Below the pieces are notes generated by a model that was given only the letters and a program-made list of their open reading frames with translations, did not search any database and was not told where the DNA came from. A DNA stretch of 64,000 nt from Limibacterium fermenti (lineage in GTDB: Bacteria > Bacteroidota > Bacteroidia > Bacteroidales > Dysgonomonadaceae): assembly GCF_041902845.1 (NCBI RefSeq), contig NZ_CP159486.1, forward strand, positions 1,302,001 to 1,366,000, in the 5' to 3' direction. Position numbers and translations under genes: made by a program. Each line of letters begins with the position of its first letter. The first letter of the stretch is position 1. This document shows, piece after piece, positions 51,223 through 60,055 of the stretch.

Positions 51223-52461
51223 ATGACAGATACAAATTGGATAAAGAAAATTACCTGGTTTTTAGCAAGCCAGACGATTTCTTTATTCGGTACATCGCTG
51301 GTGCAATATGCCATTATGTGGCATATTACGTTGAAAACCCAGTCGGGAATCATGATGACGATTGCCATTCTGTGTGGTTTTCTGCCCATCTTTTTTCTGT
51401 CGCCCTTTGCCGGTGTTTGGGCCGATCGTTACGATAGGAAGAAGTTGATTATTGCCGCCGACTCGTTCATCGCCTTGGCAACGTTGGTGCTCGTTGTTTT
51501 TTTTCATTTAGGTTATGGCTCTTTGTGGATGCTCTTTGCCGTATCCGCGATAAGGGCGTTCGGTTCCGCCGTTCAAACACCTGCGGTCAATTCGTTTATT
51601 CCTCAGTTGGTACCTGTCGATAAACTAACGAAAGTCAATGCGACCAATACCAGCATACAATCGATGGTGAACCTTTTATCGCCCATGATTAGCGGAGCTT
51701 TGCTTTCGCTTATCAGCATAGAATATATTTTTCTGATAGACGTCATTACGGCAGCCATCGGTATTTTCATCCTTGCATTTTTCCTGCATACGCCGCCGCA
51801 TGCCAAAGCGATGAAGAAATCGGAGAATAGCTATTTAGCCGACATGCAAGCCGGGTTAACCTATATCCGGACGCATCTTTTTCTGAAAAAGTATTTTATT
51901 TATTTAGCCGTCTTTTTTGTGTTAATGGCGCCCGCCGCTTTCCTGACGCCTCTACAGGTGGCGCGGAGTTTTGGCGATGATGTATGGCGATTGACGGTAT
52001 TGGAGGTCGTTTTTTCGATCGGGATGATTTTAGGCGGCGCCTTAATGGCTTTCTGGGGCGGATTTAAAAACCGGGTTCACACCATGGGTATGGCATCTCT
52101 CTTTATGGGCTGTTTTACTGTCGCATTGGGCATTGTTCCCGACTTCTGGGTCTATATCTTTTTTATGGGGTTGTTCGGTTGTGTGATGCCGTTATTCAAT
52201 ACTCCGGGAATGGTCCTTTTGCAAGAAACGGTGGAGCCGGATTTTATGGGGCGCGTATTTAGCGTGATGGGGATGATATCGAGTATCATGCTTCCTCTCG
52301 GAATGATCGGGTTCGGACCTTTGGCCGATGTGGTAAAGATTGAATGGCTTTTACTTTTTACGGGTATCCTAATTATGGGCGTCACGTATTTCTTTATTTC
52401 TGATAAAGTCCTTGTGCGGGCAGGTATCCCTTTAACTCCCAAGTCCCCGCAACAAGAATAA
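51223..52461 (+). CDS. MFS transporter, Major Facilitator type
   Basis: A 412-residue inner-membrane protein with about 12 hydrophobic helices (for example 12-35, 43-68, 77-100 and six more pairs to about 400). The loop 2-3 motif GVWADRYDRKKLIIAADS (about 65-82) is the MFS motif A. The shape and the ALLSLISIEYIFLIDVITAAIGI region resemble the drug-efflux MFS subgroup (MdfA/LmrP-like or enterobactin-exporter-like). Substrate unknown. It is 4 bp after fabH, so translation is probably coupled. Confidence 0.88.
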   Translation: MTDTNWIKKITWFLASQTISLFGTSLVQYAIMWHITLKTQSGIMMTIAILCGFLPIFFLSPFAGVWADRYDRKKLIIAADSFIALATLVLVVFFHLGYGSLWMLFAVSAIRAFGSAVQTPAVNSFIPQLVPVDKLTKVNATNTSIQSMVNLLSPMISGALLSLISIEYIFLIDVITAAIGIFILAFFLHTPPHAKAMKKSENSYLADMQAGLTYIRTHLFLKKYFIYLAVFFVLMAPAAFLTPLQVARSFGDDVWRLTVLEVVFSIGMILGGALMAFWGGFKNRVHTMGMASLFMGCFTVALGIVPDFWVYIFFMGLFGCVMPLFNTPGMVLLQETVEPDFMGRVFSVMGMISSIMLPLGMIGFGPLADVVKIEWLLLFTGILIMGVTYFFISDKVLVRAGIPLTPKSPQQE

Positions 52462-52499
52462 ACAAAATCAGCTCATTCGGAAAATTCAAAACCGTTTCT
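52458..52499 (+). repeat. Dispersed intergenic element, copy 2
   Basis: Matches 48040-48081 at nearly every base in the core CTCATTCGGAAAATTCAAAA and starts inside the last codon region of the MFS gene. Confidence 0.7.
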
Positions 52500-52543
52500 A
52501 CGCCGGAGTAATTTTTTTATTTCCTGTTTCGAAAAAGATTATT

Positions 52544-52551
52544 TAGCTTTG
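52544..52551 (+). promoter_or_regulatory. -7 element for the PEGA lipoprotein gene
   Basis: TAGCTTTG 53 bp before the ATG at 52604; a weak TTTC lies near -33. Confidence 0.45.
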
Positions 52552-52603
52552 CAACTTGTTTTGTATTCTTCATGAATTTATGGATAAATTAAAATTAAAC
52601 ACA

Positions 52604-53101
52604 ATGCAAAAGAGTTTGAAATTGAAGTTCTTTAGTGTATTAATGTCCGGTGCCGTATTATTTGCCAGTTGTTCCAGTTCCACATTAATAGAGACCAATC
52701 CGGTCGGAGCAAAGTTGTATCTTGACGGCGAACCGGTGGGCACGACTCCTTACACCCACAGTGATACTAAAATAGTGGGTAGTTCCACCAATATCCGGTT
52801 GGAAAAAGCGGGATATGAGCCGTTGAATGTCGCGATGTCTAGAAATGAACAGGTGGATGTCGGCGCTATTATCGGCGGACTTTTTGTGTGGGTGCCTTTC
52901 TTATGGATTATGAAGTACAAACCGGTACATCGATACGAAATGGTTCCTTTGTCCGGAAATGCTTCTTATCAACAAGAAAGGGCGATCACGTTAACGGGTT
53001 CGAAAGCGGATAAGCTGAAAGAACTGAAAGAATTGTTGGATCAGAATATTCTGACTAAGGAAGAATTTGAAACCGAAAAAGCTAAAGTGTTGGCTGAATA
53101 A
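52604..53101 (+). CDS. PEGA-domain lipoprotein with C-terminal SHOCT-like segment
   Basis: A 165-residue protein. ATG at 52604 gives MQKSLKLKFFSVLMSG and a lipobox ending FASC (Cys 23). A PEGA domain follows (SSTLIETNPVGAKLYLDGEPVGTTPYTHSD, about 26-55, then NIRLEKAGYEPLNVAMS), a short hydrophobic segment (VGAIIGGLFVWVPFLWIM) that may be a membrane hairpin, and a C-terminal helix pair KADKLKELKELLDQNILTKEEFETEKAKVL, the SHOCT motif used in protein interaction. Envelope location is expected; function unknown. Confidence 0.85.
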   Translation: MQKSLKLKFFSVLMSGAVLFASCSSSTLIETNPVGAKLYLDGEPVGTTPYTHSDTKIVGSSTNIRLEKAGYEPLNVAMSRNEQVDVGAIIGGLFVWVPFLWIMKYKPVHRYEMVPLSGNASYQQERAITLTGSKADKLKELKELLDQNILTKEEFETEKAKVLAE

Positions 53102-53140
53102 TCTCCTCCAGTAAAGTGATAAGTTCACGAATCGATTGAA

Positions 53141-53180
53141 TAAGACAAGGGTTCCGCCGCATGGGATCCTTGTCTTATTG
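53141..53180 (+). terminator. Terminator-like hairpin after the PEGA gene
   Basis: TAAGACAAGG (53141-53150) and CCTTGTCTTA (53168-53177) form a 10-bp stem; no strong T run, so efficiency is uncertain. Confidence 0.5.
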
Positions 53181-53273
53181 CATACTTTGCACAGGTGCCG
53201 GTTTTTCTTTGCACGCAATGGGGACGGTTCCTGAAACGGTCTTTCTCATTTTATATACGTGGTTTGCGGATGA

Positions 53274-54314
53274 TTATTCTTTTTGTCGGGTAGCGAGGTG
53301 TTCTTGTCGGATGCTCTCTTCCTTTTTTAATTTGCGGCGCGCAATAGCGGTGACGATCATCAATTGGAACGCATGATAAAACATGATGGGAAGCAAAATA
53401 ACGCCGACACCGGCAAATCCCGAAAAAATGACTTTCGACATGGCGGTGCCGTGTACCAGCGACTTTTTAGAGCCGCAGAACTGTGCGGTAACCGTATCGG
53501 CATAATTGAACTTCAGGAGTTTGGTCATGAACGAAACAAATGTGTATACGATGAAAAATAAGGCAATCATCCCTATGCCGGTAAATAGTAAGGTCGAAGC
53601 CGGAAGCCCATCGAATATCCGTTCGTGAAACGATTCGCAAAAGGACGTATAGATAATCAGCAGGATCACGGTCTGATCGAACAGCCGGAGTTGCTTATTA
53701 TGCCGCTCGGCGAACTTACCCCACTTCCGGTTCAGGAACATGCCCAGTGCTACGGGCAGCAAAATTTGAAGCGAGAGTTTAACAATGATAGACGTCAGCT
53801 CGTTGGGTTCCATACCGCTCGATCCGGATAATACCAGACCCATCCAAAGGGGCGTGAGAAAGACGCCCATAAGGCTCGAAATGCTGGCATTGAAAATGGC
53901 TGCCGGGATGTTGCCCTGGGCAAGCGAAACCATCACTACCGACGAGGAAACCGTTGAAGGGAGCGCTGCCAGATAAAAAATGCCGAGCCACAGGAGTTCA
54001 TTTTCATCGCCCGTAAAGAAGGGTTTCACCGCTAAAACCACCAAAGGAAAAATAATAAAGGTGGTTACATGAATTAAAATGTGCAGCCACGGGTTGGATA
54101 ACCCGACCCGGAATTTCTCTTTGCTCAATTTTAATCCGTAAAAGAAAAAGATGACCGAAATGGCGTAATTTGCGATGGACGATAGCGAGTAAGGACCGGT
54201 TCCCGATCCGATTTCGGGTTTTAACCAAGCCGCGAATACGGCTAAAATCAGGAGAGAAAGAAAACGGTCTATTCCTATTCTCGATAACGCATCGTTAAAG
54301 CGTGAAAAATTCAT
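53274..54314 (-). CDS. Bile acid:sodium symporter-like (SBF-like) transporter
   Basis: A 346-residue inner-membrane protein with about nine to ten helices. YFLAALPSTVSSSVVMVSLAQGNIPAAIFNASISSLMGVFLTPLW (here with FYLAALPSTV) contains the crossover motif of the PF13593 subgroup of the bile acid:sodium symporter fold, and the FCGSKKSLVHGTAM motif near 280 is the second. In bacteria such proteins (YfeH type) transport organic anions of unknown identity. The C-terminus ends in a charged tail. It converges on the PEGA lipoprotein gene and is divergent from the TonB-dependent receptor. Confidence 0.9.
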   Translation of the reverse strand: MNFSRFNDALSRIGIDRFLSLLILAVFAAWLKPEIGSGTGPYSLSSIANYAISVIFFFYGLKLSKEKFRVGLSNPWLHILIHVTTFIIFPLVVLAVKPFFTGDENELLWLGIFYLAALPSTVSSSVVMVSLAQGNIPAAIFNASISSLMGVFLTPLWMGLVLSGSSGMEPNELTSIIVKLSLQILLPVALGMFLNRKWGKFAERHNKQLRLFDQTVILLIIYTSFCESFHERIFDGLPASTLLFTGIGMIALFFIVYTFVSFMTKLLKFNYADTVTAQFCGSKKSLVHGTAMSKVIFSGFAGVGVILLPIMFYHAFQLMIVTAIARRKLKKEESIRQEHLATRQKE

Positions 54315-54537
54315 ATTGTTCTTTTAATCTGCTTGCTGTAAAAGCGACCCAAAGGTAAGGCAATTCTAAAACGAGGGCAAGAAAAGGGCTGGATTTTAAA
54401 GATTTTTGACGGTTTCACTCTTTCTGCCGGCGCTGCGGGTCGGCAAGCAAAAGAAAAACAAACCAAGGAAAAAGTGTTTTTTATCCGTTTTGCTTGCAGG
54501 GATTTTACGGATGCGGCATCTATGGAAGAAAAGACAT

Positions 54538-57024
54538 ATGAACAAGCTAATTATTTTAAGTGCGGTATGTTTGTTGTTTTCCGTTACGCCTCGGGCCGTT
54601 GCGCAACGTTATACCGTCAGCGGGTACGTCACCGACCGCGCAAACGGCGAGACCTTGCTGTCGGCTGCGGTTTTCGATGCCGTTTCGTCGCAAGGCAGCG
54701 TCACAAACAATTACGGATACTATTCGCTGACCCTTCCTGCCGGGGAGGTGTCGCTCGAATATTCGTATGTCGGCTATCGGGCCGAAAAACATACCTTCTC
54801 GCTCCGGAGCGACACGGTACTGAATATTCGTCTCGAACTCGATAATGAGTTGCAGGAAATCACCGTCGTCGGCAACCGTTCCGAAACGGGAGTCCGCGGC
54901 TCGCAAATGAGCGCCGTGGAAGTGCCGATCACGCAAATCAAAAATATCCCCACGCTCTTCGGCGAGAACGACCTCATCAAGGCCTTGCAACTGCTGCCGG
55001 GCGTGCAATCGGGCACCGAGGGGTCGGCCGGTATGTATGTCCGCGGCGGCGGTCCCGACGAAAACCTGCTCTTGCTCGACGGAGTGCCGTTATATAATGT
55101 AAACCACATGCTTGGCTTCTTTTCGGTGTTCAATAGCGATGCGTTGAAGAATGTAACGCTATACAAGGGCAGCTTTCCGGCGCGTTTCGGCGGAAGGCTC
55201 TCTTCCATCGTAGATGTGCGCATGAAAGACGGTGACGACAAAAAAATTCGCGGCACGGCAAGCATCGGGCTTATTGCGTCGAAAATCCAGTTGGAAGGCC
55301 CCATCATCAAAGAAAAAACCACCTTCAATATATCCGCCCGCCGTACTTATATCGATGTGCTCGCGCAGCCGGCGCTATGGTTGCTGTCGAGTGAGGAAGA
55401 TACGAAAGTTAGCGGTGCGGGCTATTTCTTTTACGATGTGAATGCAAAGTTTACGCATAAGATTTCGGAACGCGATAAGTTATACCTGAGTACTTATTTG
55501 GGTGATGATGTCATCTATCTGAAGGCCAAAACCAGAGATTCGTATACCGCTTATTCCGGCGATTCGTCCGATCCGTACGCAAATCAGGGTATAGAGGAGT
55601 CGAAACAATATATGAAGGTCGATTGGGATTGGGGCAATGCGATTGCCGCCCTTCGATGGAATCATATCGTGAACAATAAGCTGTTTATGAATGCGACCGC
55701 TTCGTTTACGCGTTACCGCTCGTCGTTGGGATTATCGCAGGAAGAAGTCGTGAAAAATGATGCTAAGCCCGATGCCGGTCAGAAGAACGAATCGGGGCTG
55801 AAGTATAATTCGGGTATCCGCGACTGGACATTGAAAGCCGATTTCGATTATACGCCCAATACCCACCACGATGTTAAGTTCGGAGCGGCATACACCTATC
55901 ACACGTTTACGCCGGATGTCACTGCCGTAAAGATAAAAGATGATGAATTTGTAGACGAAAATATCGATACGGTAGTGGGAAGCCCTCGGGTATATGCCCA
56001 CGAAACGGCTGCCTATGCCGAGGATAATGTGTCGTTGGGACGCCGGTTGAAGGCTAATCTCGGTTTGCATTTCTCCTCGTTTCATGTGCAAAAACGACAT
56101 TACTACTCGTTGCAGCCGAGAGTAGGGATGCGCGTGCTGCTCAATGATAACCTGTCGGTAAAAGCCGGATATGCGTATATGAACCAGTATATTCACATGC
56201 TGTCGAATAACACCGTCAGTTTTCCCACGGATTTATGGGTGCCGGCAACCGATAAAATCCGCCCCATGCGTTCGCATCAGTATTCGGCCGGTGTGTTCTA
56301 TGCATTGAAAAACATCGCCGACTTTTCGGTCGAAGGCTATTACAAGACGATGGAAAATCTGCTCGAATACAAAGACGGAGCCTCGTTTATGGGGGCTTCG
56401 ACCAATTGGGAAGAAAAGGTGAGCATGGGGCGCGGCATTGCTTACGGCGTGGAGCTGTTGGCCCAGCGCTCGTTTGGGAACACCACGGGTTGGATCGGCT
56501 ATACGTGGTCGAAAGCCGACCGTATTTTCGATCAGCCGGGCAATATGCTCAACAACGGGCGCCGCTTTCCGGCCAAGTACGATCGCCGGCACGATATCAA
56601 CGTGACCGCCATGCACAAGTTCTCCGACAAAATCGACGTGTCGGCTTCATGGGTGTTCAGCACGGGAAATGCCGCCACCTTCGGCTTTCACGAATATGCC
56701 GCCGCCGATTCGCCCAGCTACGATTATTCCGGGTACGCTTCAAACAAACACACGTACATCGAGGGCCGCAACAACTTCCGCTATAATAGTTATCACCGCC
56801 TCGACTTGGGCGTTAACTTTCATAAAAAGACCCGCCGCGGCCACTTGCGTACATGGAACATCAGCATCTATAATGTGTATAATCAAATGAATCCGTTTTA
56901 CGTGTACGTGTCGAGCGAGTATGTTTTCGATCCGAAGACGCAACAGTATCGCGATAAAAATGTGTTGAAACAAGCCACGCTATTCCCCATTATACCTTCC
57001 GTTAGTTATACGATTAAATTTTAA
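54538..57024 (+). CDS. TonB-dependent receptor with carboxypeptidase-like N-terminal domain
   Basis: An 828-residue outer-membrane receptor. ATG at 54538 gives the signal peptide MNKLIILSAVCLLFSVTPRAVAQ; the in-frame extension to 54406 is rejected. Residues about 25-105 form a CarboxypepD_reg-like domain (TVSGYVTDRANGETLLSAAVF). A plug domain follows (about 115-230: IKNIPTLFGENDLIKALQLLPGVQSGTEGSAGMYVRGGGPDENLLLLDGVPLYN), then a beta barrel to the C-terminal IIPSVSYTIKF, ending in Phe. This is the non-SusC class often paired with a DUF4249 lipoprotein, whose gene begins 4 bp later. Ligand unknown. Confidence 0.93.
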   Translation: MNKLIILSAVCLLFSVTPRAVAQRYTVSGYVTDRANGETLLSAAVFDAVSSQGSVTNNYGYYSLTLPAGEVSLEYSYVGYRAEKHTFSLRSDTVLNIRLELDNELQEITVVGNRSETGVRGSQMSAVEVPITQIKNIPTLFGENDLIKALQLLPGVQSGTEGSAGMYVRGGGPDENLLLLDGVPLYNVNHMLGFFSVFNSDALKNVTLYKGSFPARFGGRLSSIVDVRMKDGDDKKIRGTASIGLIASKIQLEGPIIKEKTTFNISARRTYIDVLAQPALWLLSSEEDTKVSGAGYFFYDVNAKFTHKISERDKLYLSTYLGDDVIYLKAKTRDSYTAYSGDSSDPYANQGIEESKQYMKVDWDWGNAIAALRWNHIVNNKLFMNATASFTRYRSSLGLSQEEVVKNDAKPDAGQKNESGLKYNSGIRDWTLKADFDYTPNTHHDVKFGAAYTYHTFTPDVTAVKIKDDEFVDENIDTVVGSPRVYAHETAAYAEDNVSLGRRLKANLGLHFSSFHVQKRHYYSLQPRVGMRVLLNDNLSVKAGYAYMNQYIHMLSNNTVSFPTDLWVPATDKIRPMRSHQYSAGVFYALKNIADFSVEGYYKTMENLLEYKDGASFMGASTNWEEKVSMGRGIAYGVELLAQRSFGNTTGWIGYTWSKADRIFDQPGNMLNNGRRFPAKYDRRHDINVTAMHKFSDKIDVSASWVFSTGNAATFGFHEYAAADSPSYDYSGYASNKHTYIEGRNNFRYNSYHRLDLGVNFHKKTRRGHLRTWNISIYNVYNQMNPFYVYVSSEYVFDPKTQQYRDKNVLKQATLFPIIPSVSYTIKF

Positions 57025-57028
57025 GAAA

Positions 57029-58162
57029 ATGAAACGAACTGTCATTGCTTTCGTATTTTTATTGACCGCCTTGTGTTGGATATCGTGCGAAAAAGATATC
57101 GAATTTAAAGGCGAAATCACCGATCCTTTTTTGGTGATGAACGGATTTTTGAGCTCCGACTCGGCTGTGTCGGTACATCTGTCGCAAAGCCGTTTTGTGT
57201 TGAACGGATATTATTCCGATACGCTGGCAGCGGTCGAGAATGCAACGGTCAGCCTGTACGTGAATGAGGTGTTGAAAGAGAAACTCGCGCACGTTTCGCA
57301 GGGCATATATCGCGGTTCCTATCTTCCCCGTCCGCTCGACCGCATACGCGTGGAAGCCGAAGCGGCCGGTTTCGATGCGATTCTGGCGGAGACGCTCATT
57401 CCCAAAGGCCCCGATGTCACCACCGTCGATTCGGTCATCACGATTACGGAGTCGGAAAAATTCACACCGTATTATGCGTATGGCGGTGAGGAAGGGATGG
57501 AGTATGAAACAACCTCTTGGAATGCCAAACTGCAATTAAAATTATCCGATCGGGGCGGTGAAGAGAATTATTATTTTATTAAAGTAAAGAAAAACACCTG
57601 TTACCAAGACGGAACGCGTTATTCGTGGCCGGTAAATATCGATTATGAAGAATTGTTGAAAAATAACCCGTCGGGCAATGCCGATTTTCTCGAGGAACTT
57701 ATATTTGACGGCGATTCGGGGTGGGGCGATAACGTATTTAATGATCTTTTCATCGACGGAAAATCGCTTCTCTTCGATTTCGAATTCTCCGGCGCCATCG
57801 AGATGAGAAAATACAAAGACGGAAAACCCGTGGAGGAAGAAGAAACCGACGAAGAGGTCACGGAGGAGTATCAGGTGATCATAGCGGAAGTGTCGAAAGA
57901 TTTCTATCGATATGTGGTATCGGCGAATAAGGCCGATAATGCCGACGGGAATATACTGGTAGAGCCGGTGCAGATTTATAATAATGTGGAAAACGGCATC
58001 GGCATCCTGGCGGGATACCGTTCCCATACGGTTTCGTTACGGTATATGAGAAAGCCGAACATCTATGATGATAACGGCCAGTATGCTTATCCTCCGACTG
58101 CTTCTCGTCATTCAACAAGAACGAATACACGCCCGGCAAAGACAAATATGCGTTCCCGCTGA
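57029..58162 (+). CDS. DUF4249 lipoprotein, C-terminus probably frameshifted
   Basis: A 377-residue exported lipoprotein: MKRTVIAFVFLLTALCWISC ends in the lipid Cys 20, followed by EKDIEF. The DUF4249 body has LVMNGFLSSDSAVSVHLSQSR, then ENATVSLYVNEV, IRVEAEAAGFDAILAETLIPKGPDV, and ENYYFIKVKKNTCY. After about residue 356 the frame reads PPTASRHSTRTNTRPAKTNMRSR, which looks out of frame; the +1 frame from 58096 gives DCFSSFNKNEYTPGKDKYAF, a better protein sequence, suggesting a lost base near 58095. That alternative frame then runs into the 41-bp array and stops at 58398. It is the surface partner of the preceding receptor. Confidence 0.85.
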   Translation: MKRTVIAFVFLLTALCWISCEKDIEFKGEITDPFLVMNGFLSSDSAVSVHLSQSRFVLNGYYSDTLAAVENATVSLYVNEVLKEKLAHVSQGIYRGSYLPRPLDRIRVEAEAAGFDAILAETLIPKGPDVTTVDSVITITESEKFTPYYAYGGEEGMEYETTSWNAKLQLKLSDRGGEENYYFIKVKKNTCYQDGTRYSWPVNIDYEELLKNNPSGNADFLEELIFDGDSGWGDNVFNDLFIDGKSLLFDFEFSGAIEMRKYKDGKPVEEEETDEEVTEEYQVIIAEVSKDFYRYVVSANKADNADGNILVEPVQIYNNVENGIGILAGYRSHTVSLRYMRKPNIYDDNGQYAYPPTASRHSTRTNTRPAKTNMRSR

Positions 58163-58189
58163 CTAATACAGGCTCGACAAGGACTAAAA

Positions 58190-58787
58190 CGCGTCTCCGG
58201 CGGCTTCGTATCGGTCTCCGCGTACTTCGAATGATCTCCGGCGACTTTGTATCGGTCTCCGCAGACTTCGAACGCTCTCCGGCGACTTTGTATCGGTCTC
58301 CGCAGACTTCGAACGCTCTCCGGCGACTTTGTATCGGTCTCCGCAGACTTCGAACGCTCTCCGGCGACTTTGTATCGGTCTCCGCGTACTTCGAATGATC
58401 TCCGGCGACTTTGTATCGGTCTCCGCAGACTTCGAACGCTCTCCGGCGGCTTTGCATCGGTCTCCGCAGACTTCGAACGCTCTCCGGCGACTTTGCATCG
58501 GTCTCCGCAGACTTCGAACGATCCCCGGTGACTTTGTATCGGTCTCCGCAGACTTCGAATGACCCTCCGGCGACTTCGCATCGGTCTCCGCGTACTTCGA
58601 ATGATCTCCGGCGGCTTTGCATCGGTCTCCGCAGACTTCGAATGACCCTCCGGCGACTTTGTATCGGTCTCCGCGCACTTCGAATGATCTCCGGCGACTT
58701 TGTATCGGTCTCCGCAGACTTCGAATGACCCTCCGGCGACTTTGCATCGGTCTCCTCACATTTCGAACGACCTCCCTCCCTGAAGCC
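58190..58787. repeat. 41/42-bp tandem repeat array, about 14 units
   Basis: From 58211 fourteen units begin TCGGTCTCCG. A common form is TCGGTCTCCGCAGACTTCGA then ACGCTCTCCGGCGACTTTGTA (41 bp); units with ATGACCCTCC are 42 bp. Two main versions (CAGACTTCGAACGC and CGTACTTCGAATGA) alternate, notably in units 9-12, so duplication of pairs is likely. Edges are degenerate (58190 and 58747-58787). A 310-codon minus-strand frame and several plus frames cross it, as in the other array, because units contain few stops; I do not call them genes. Confidence 0.9.
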
Positions 58788-58889
58788 GCAAAAAAGAATC
58801 GTTCCCCTCAACTTAAATCCATGTCTTGTAAAAGTTTCTCTTCTACGAAAAAACTTTTCGACAACTCTTTCAAAACCCGGATTTTTTTC

Positions 58890-58897
58890 TACCTTTG
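58890..58897 (+). promoter_or_regulatory. carA promoter -7 element
   Basis: TACCTTTG 48 bp before the carA ATG at 58945; no clear -33 TTTG. Confidence 0.45.
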
Positions 58898-58944
58898 TGT
58901 TCTAATATCAGACAATATCAACTCAATATAACTAAATACGCACT

Positions 58945-60015
58945 ATGTATACTGACAAAGCGGTGCGGTTGGTCCTCGAAAACGGCATGGTTTTTCAAGG
59001 ACGATCGTTTGGCGCCGAAAAGATGACATCGGGAGAAGTGGTTTTTAATACGGCAATGGTCGGCTATCCCGAAAATTTAACAGACCCGTCTTACGAAGGA
59101 CAAATCCTCACTCTTACGTATCCCATCATCGGAAATTACGGTGTTCCTGCAAACAATCAGGTCGACGGAATTTCCGATTTTTTTGAGTCGGAGCGCATTC
59201 ATGTGAACGGGCTCATCGTTCAGGAGTATTCCCGCGAATACTCGCACTGGAATGCCGTCAAAAGTCTCGATGAATGGCTCCGGGAAGAGAATGTCCCCGG
59301 AATATACGGTATCGATACGCGTATGCTCACCAAGGTGCTTCGCGAAAAGGGCTCGATGTTGGGCAAAATTGTCTATGACGATGCGGACGATATTCCGTAT
59401 TACGATCCGGAGAGCGAAAATTTGGTCGATAAAGTATCTTGCAAGCAAATAATCGAATATAAGCAGGGTGAGAAGAAGGTCGTGTTGGTCGATTGCGGTG
59501 TGAAACATAATATTATCCGCCAATTGTTGTCGAAAAATCTGCATCTGATCCGCGTGCCGTGGGATTACGACTTTAGCGGCATCGATTACGACGGGTTGTT
59601 TATTACGAACGGCCCCGGCAGTCCCGACTATTGCGGTGCCACCGTCGAGCACCTCCGGAAGGCGATGGCGGGCGACAAGCCGATCTTCGGTATCTGCATG
59701 GGCAACCAGTTGCTGGCTAAAGCGGCCGGAGCCAAGGTGTACAAACTCAAGTACGGTCATCGCGGCGCGAACCAACCCGTGCGCAAGGCCGGTACCAATA
59801 CCTGTTATGTGACTTCGCAGAATCATGGTTACGCGGTCGACGATAAAACGCTCGACGGTGACTGGCTTCCTTATTTTGTGAATATGAACGACGCAACCAA
59901 CGAAGGTATCCGCCATCTATCGAAGCCGTTTTTTTCGGTACAGTTCCATCCGGAAGCGGCCGCCGGGCCTACCGACACGGAGTTTTTCTTTGATGATTTT
60001 GTAAAACTGCTCTGA
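58945..60015 (+). CDS. carA: Carbamoyl-phosphate synthase small subunit
   Basis: A 356-residue glutaminase subunit that feeds ammonia to CarB for carbamoyl phosphate, needed for pyrimidine and arginine synthesis. The N-terminal domain shows LVLENGMVFQGRSFGAEKMTSGEVVFNTAM. The class I amidotransferase domain has Cys251 in FGICMGNQLLA, SQNHGYAV, and FHPEAAAGPTDTEFFFDDF with the His and Glu. Complete. carB begins 41 bp downstream after a short ACATTAG heptamer tract. Confidence 0.96.
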   Translation: MYTDKAVRLVLENGMVFQGRSFGAEKMTSGEVVFNTAMVGYPENLTDPSYEGQILTLTYPIIGNYGVPANNQVDGISDFFESERIHVNGLIVQEYSREYSHWNAVKSLDEWLREENVPGIYGIDTRMLTKVLREKGSMLGKIVYDDADDIPYYDPESENLVDKVSCKQIIEYKQGEKKVVLVDCGVKHNIIRQLLSKNLHLIRVPWDYDFSGIDYDGLFITNGPGSPDYCGATVEHLRKAMAGDKPIFGICMGNQLLAKAAGAKVYKLKYGHRGANQPVRKAGTNTCYVTSQNHGYAVDDKTLDGDWLPYFVNMNDATNEGIRHLSKPFFSVQFHPEAAAGPTDTEFFFDDFVKLL

Positions 60016-60017
60016 AA

Positions 60018-60053
60018 AACATTAGACATTAGACATTTAGACATTAGACACAG
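60018..60053. repeat. 7-bp tandem repeat ACATTAG between carA and carB
   Basis: Units ACATTAG, ACATTAG, ACATTTAG, ACATTAG, then ACACAG fill the 40-bp gap and end just before the carB ATG, at the position where a ribosome binding site should be. Confidence 0.85.
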
Positions 60054-60055
60054 AA

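Noticed and set aside
54406..54537. Upstream extension of the TonB-dependent receptor
   Set aside because: It adds a charged stretch before a perfect signal peptide that starts at 54538.
57879..58811. A 310-codon minus-strand reading frame with repeats of EVCGDRYKVAGE type, and overlapping plus frames
   Set aside because: It is generated by the 41-bp array: similar long frames exist in several phases on both strands, the repeat is not a multiple of three, and there is no ribosome site or non-repeat domain.
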